A DNA stretch of 34,472 bases from Candidatus Nanopelagicales bacterium (GTDB lineage Bacteria; Actinomycetota; Actinomycetes; S36-B12), in NCBI GenBank assembly GCA_030830865.1, contig JAURME010000068.1, positions 1 to 34,472 of the forward strand, read 5' to 3'. The first letter of the stretch is position 1, and each line of letters starts with the position of its first letter. Shown here piece after piece: positions 32,304-34,472 of the stretch. The notes under the pieces were generated by a model. The model had not been told where the DNA came from. It was given only the letters and a program-made list of their open reading frames with translations, and did not search any database. The translations under genes were made by a program, and so were the position numbers.

Positions 32304-32753
32304 TCAACCAGATGGTTCTGCGGCGGGGCCGTCCGTCGGGCCGTCCGTCGGATCGTGCCCCTGGTCCAGCGCGTCCCACGCCGCACGGCGGGAGGCCGAG
32401 GCCTCCGGTCCGGGCGTGCGGTCATATCGTCCGCCCATCGCGGGCCACTGACGCCCCTGGACAGCGGACCACAGGGCAGCAACCACGATGAGCAGCCCGC
32501 CCGCCAGCGCTGCCAGTCCCGGGCCGGACGATCCGCCGACCAGGTCCACGATCCCCCCACCGACCGCGATGAGGCCGCCGGCAAGGAGCAGCACCGAAGC
32601 GATGACTCGGCCCCAGCCGCGGGTGGCGACCACGCCCAGGATCACGGCGAGCGTCAGCCACGGCAGGCCATCGACCAGGATGACCAGGACGAGGCCCATG
32701 ACGAGCAGGGCGAGTGCCAGCACGTACGCCCGAGTCGGGCTCAACCGGCTCAC
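32304..32753 (-). CDS. Trp region conserved membrane protein (TIGR02234 family)
   Basis: A 149-aa actinobacterial protein conserved beside trpE. About four hydrophobic spans cover residues 8-105 (for example YVLALALLVMGLVLVILV and VIASVLLLAGGLIAVGGGIV). The cytoplasmic tail carries the family signature GRQWPAMGGRYDR and WDALDQGHDPT. The start is a GTG whose last two bases form the trpE stop overlap (GTGA), so it is translationally coupled to trpE. The tail ends in DPTDGPTDGP, a short repeat. A transport or regulatory role in tryptophan metabolism has been suggested only from gene neighbourhood. The ORF track shows it fused to an upstream out-of-frame extension. Confidence 0.88.
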   Translation of the reverse strand: MSRLSPTRAYVLALALLVMGLVLVILVDGLPWLTLAVILGVVATRGWGRVIASVLLLAGGLIAVGGGIVDLVGGSSGPGLAALAGGLLIVVAALWSAVQGRQWPAMGGRYDRTPGPEASASRRAAWDALDQGHDPTDGPTDGPAAEPSG

Positions 32754-34306
32754 GTCGCGGTGAGCGTCTGCGCAGCCGCCACTGCCCGCAGGACGGCCGC
32801 GGCTTTGTTGGCGCACTCGTCCGCCTCGGACTGCGGGACGGAGTCGGCGACGATTCCCGCACCCGCCTGGACGTGCGCGATGCCGTCCTTCACCAGGGCC
32901 GTTCGAATGGCGATCGCGGCATCGAGGTTGCCCGCGAAGTCGAAGTAGCCGACACAACCGCCGTAGAGCCCTCGCCGCAGCGGCTCCAGTTCGTCGATGA
33001 TTGCCATCGCCCGGGGCTTGGGAGCACCGGACAGCGTGCCAGCCGGGAAGGTGGCGGCGAGGACGTCGTAGGCCGCCGACCCCTCCGCGAGCTCTCCGGT
33101 GACCGTCGACACAAGGTGCATGACGTGCGAGTAGCGCTCGACGCTCATGAACTCCACGACGGCCACGGATCCCGGACGGCATACGCGGCCGAGGTCGTTC
33201 CGGGCCAGGTCGACGAGCATCACGTGCTCGGCCCGCTCCTTGATGTCAGTGCTGAGCTCCTCGGCGAGGGCGACGTCCTCCTCCGGGGTCGCGCCCCGAC
33301 GGCGCGTGCCGGCGATCGGGTGCAGGACGCAGTGGTCGGCCTGCACGGTGACGAGAGCTTCCGGCGAGGATCCGACGATGTCGAAGGCGACCTCGTCGCT
33401 GAGCTGGACCGCACTCGCGTGCTCACCGTCGGTCTGCGGCATCCGGATGAGGTACATATATGGGCTGGGGTTGGTGGCACGGAGCACGCGATAGACATCG
33501 AGGGCAGATGCGGCGCACGGAACCGAGTAGCGCTGGGACACCACGATCTGGAAGGCATCCCCGGCCCGGATGTACTCCTTGGCAGTCTCAACCTGCTCGA
33601 GGTAGTCGGCATGCGGCGTGGCGGACTCCACGGTGACCTGCGCTGCGCGGTCGTAGGTGGCGACTCCGAGGGCCATCGGCTCCGCGAGCTGGGCCGCCAT
33701 GCGATCCAGCCGGCCAACCGCGTCGCGCCATGCCTCGTCGACTCGTTCATCCGTCGCGTCGTAGTTGATGGCGTTTGCGATGAGGAGCACCGAGCCGTCG
33801 GCGTGGTCCAGGACCGCGAGATCGGTCGCCAGCAGGAAACCCATGTCCGGGACGCCCAGGGTGTCGGGATTGTCGTCCGGCACGCGCTCCCAGGCACGCA
33901 CGGCGTCATAGGTCAGGTAGCCGACCAGTCCTCCGGTCAACGGTGGGAGGTCGGGCATGGCGGGTGTGCGCAGCATGGCGACGCTGTCGCGCAGGACATC
34001 CATCGCCCGGCCTTGCGTCGGAAGACCGACGGGAGCATGTCCGATCCATTGGGCGTGGCCGTCGCTTTCGGTCAGCAGCGCAGCGCACCTCACGCCGACG
34101 AAGGAGTATCGCGACCACGTGCGCCCCTGCTCGGCGGACTCCAGCAGGAACGTTCCCGCACGGTCCCCACAGAGCACCTCGAACAGTCCCACCGCGGTGA
34201 GCCCATCGGCGAGGAGCCGGCGCACGACGGGGATCACCCGGCGGTCGCGGGCGAGCTCCCGGAACGTGTCGAGGTCCGGAGCCACAGCCCCTGTGAAGTC
34301 GGTCAT
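32750..34306 (-). CDS. trpE: Anthranilate synthase component I
   Basis: Converts chorismate to anthranilate using ammonia from the glutaminase TrpG, first step of tryptophan synthesis. The product is 518 aa. The LLES motif (54-57) that binds feedback-inhibiting tryptophan is present. The chorismate-binding domain has [29 protein letters not shown] and [15 protein letters not shown], and ends with [15 protein letters not shown]. The distinction from TrpE-like paralogues (PabB) rests on the LLES region and the trp context. The ATG at 34306 overlaps the hisI stop by 4 bases. No trpG follows; the partner must be elsewhere. Confidence 0.96.
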   Translation of the reverse strand: MTDFTGAVAPDLDTFRELARDRRVIPVVRRLLADGLTAVGLFEVLCGDRAGTFLLESAEQGRTWSRYSFVGVRCAALLTESDGHAQWIGHAPVGLPTQGRAMDVLRDSVAMLRTPAMPDLPPLTGGLVGYLTYDAVRAWERVPDDNPDTLGVPDMGFLLATDLAVLDHADGSVLLIANAINYDATDERVDEAWRDAVGRLDRMAAQLAEPMALGVATYDRAAQVTVESATPHADYLEQVETAKEYIRAGDAFQIVVSQRYSVPCAASALDVYRVLRATNPSPYMYLIRMPQTDGEHASAVQLSDEVAFDIVGSSPEALVTVQADHCVLHPIAGTRRRGATPEEDVALAEELSTDIKERAEHVMLVDLARNDLGRVCRPGSVAVVEFMSVERYSHVMHLVSTVTGELAEGSAAYDVLAATFPAGTLSGAPKPRAMAIIDELEPLRRGLYGGCVGYFDFAGNLDAAIAIRTALVKDGIAHVQAGAGIVADSVPQSEADECANKAAAVLRAVAAAQTLTAT

Positions 34307-34472
34307 ACCGGGCCGCCGGGTGTGACCGCGACGGCATCGAAGCAGGTGCGGTCGCCGGTGTGACAGGCAGCGCCGACCTGATCGACGAGGAGCAGGACCG
34401 TGTCGCCGTCGCAGTCCAGTCGGACCTCGCGGACCTGCTGCACGTGGCCGGAGGTGTCACCCTTGGCCCACC
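34303..34472 (-). CDS. hisI: Phosphoribosyl-AMP cyclohydrolase, C-terminal end (5' end off window)
   Basis: Opens the purine ring of phosphoribosyl-AMP in histidine synthesis. Only the last 56 residues are in the window. [23 protein letters not shown] and [10 protein letters not shown] match the family C-terminal core, including three zinc-ligand Cys (in DCDGD, ACHTG and RTCF). The enzyme is normally about 110-130 aa and single-domain; no HisE fusion follows before the stop. It is missing from the ORF track because it is open at the edge. The stop overlaps the trpE ATG (ATGA). hisI-trpE linkage is common in actinobacteria. Confidence 0.93.
   Translation of the reverse strand, partial: WAKGDTSGHVQQVREVRLDCDGDTVLLLVDQVGAACHTGDRTCFDAVAVTPGGPV

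Noticed and set aside
32318-32345. Short tandem repeat GTCCGTCGG in the TIGR02234 3' end
   Set aside because: It encodes the DPTDGPTDGP tail and looks like ordinary low-complexity coding sequence, with no sign of a mobile element.
32754-33182. N-terminal extension of the TIGR02234 ORF over trpE
   Set aside because: The extension is an out-of-frame trpE translation. The GTG at 32753 gives the normal family length and overlaps the trpE stop.
33906-34460. 184-aa minus-strand ORF across the trpE start and hisI
   Set aside because: It is in a different frame from both hisI and trpE, which show clear family motifs.

Overview
The window is a high-GC chromosomal segment from an actinomycete (class Actinomycetia). 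Supporting signs are an mIHF-type integration host factor between pyrF and gmk, a helicase-dead PriA, the TIGR02234 and HGxxPAAW membrane proteins next to trpE, and a SAM-IV riboswitch. I do not assign a genus. Every gene I can support lies on the minus strand, so transcription runs from high to low coordinates. The window cuts hisI at its right edge and fmt at its left edge. No intergenic gap exceeds about 220 bp. I saw no tRNA, rRNA, CRISPR array, insertion sequence or phage gene.

Right part, 34472 to 26468, is a histidine/tryptophan cluster: hisI (partial), trpE, the TIGR02234 membrane protein, an HGxxPAAW membrane protein, an OmpR-type response regulator with its histidine kinase, a DUF2752 protein, trpC, trpB and trpA. 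The two-component pair splits trpE from trpCBA. It is preceded by three 11-bp-spaced direct repeats that look like a regulator binding site. trpC looks leaderless. trpD, trpF and trpG are not in the window. Then come a DsbA-like membrane-anchored thioredoxin-fold protein and lgt (lipoprotein maturation), followed by gltB and gltD (glutamate synthase). Glutamate synthase consumes glutamine, as do the amidotransferases CarA and anthranilate synthase. Pyruvate kinase (pyk) follows, with a LacI-type palindrome in its promoter region.

Left part, 17030 to 1, is a pyrimidine/housekeeping superoperon: pyrR, pyrB, pyrC, a small 45-codon ORF, carA, carB, pyrK, pyrD (class 1B), pyrF, mihF, gmk, rpoZ, coaBC, metK, priA, def and fmt. 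The pyrR-to-gmk genes overlap by 1, 4 or 26 bases, which suggests tight translational coupling. All steps from bicarbonate/glutamine to UMP are here except pyrE. A PyrR-binding-loop hairpin sits directly upstream of the pyrR Shine-Dalgarno sequence, pointing to translational autoregulation. metK is preceded by a well-formed SAM-IV aptamer, so its product SAM probably feeds back on its own synthesis.

Most content is conserved core metabolism. The less ordinary items are the small ORF between pyrC and carA, the two-component system with 11-bp repeats inside the trp cluster, the cis-regulatory RNAs (SAM-IV, PyrR loop), the LacI-type site at pyk, and the class 1B PyrD/PyrK pair in an actinobacterial pyr operon. 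I found no clearly new multi-gene system.
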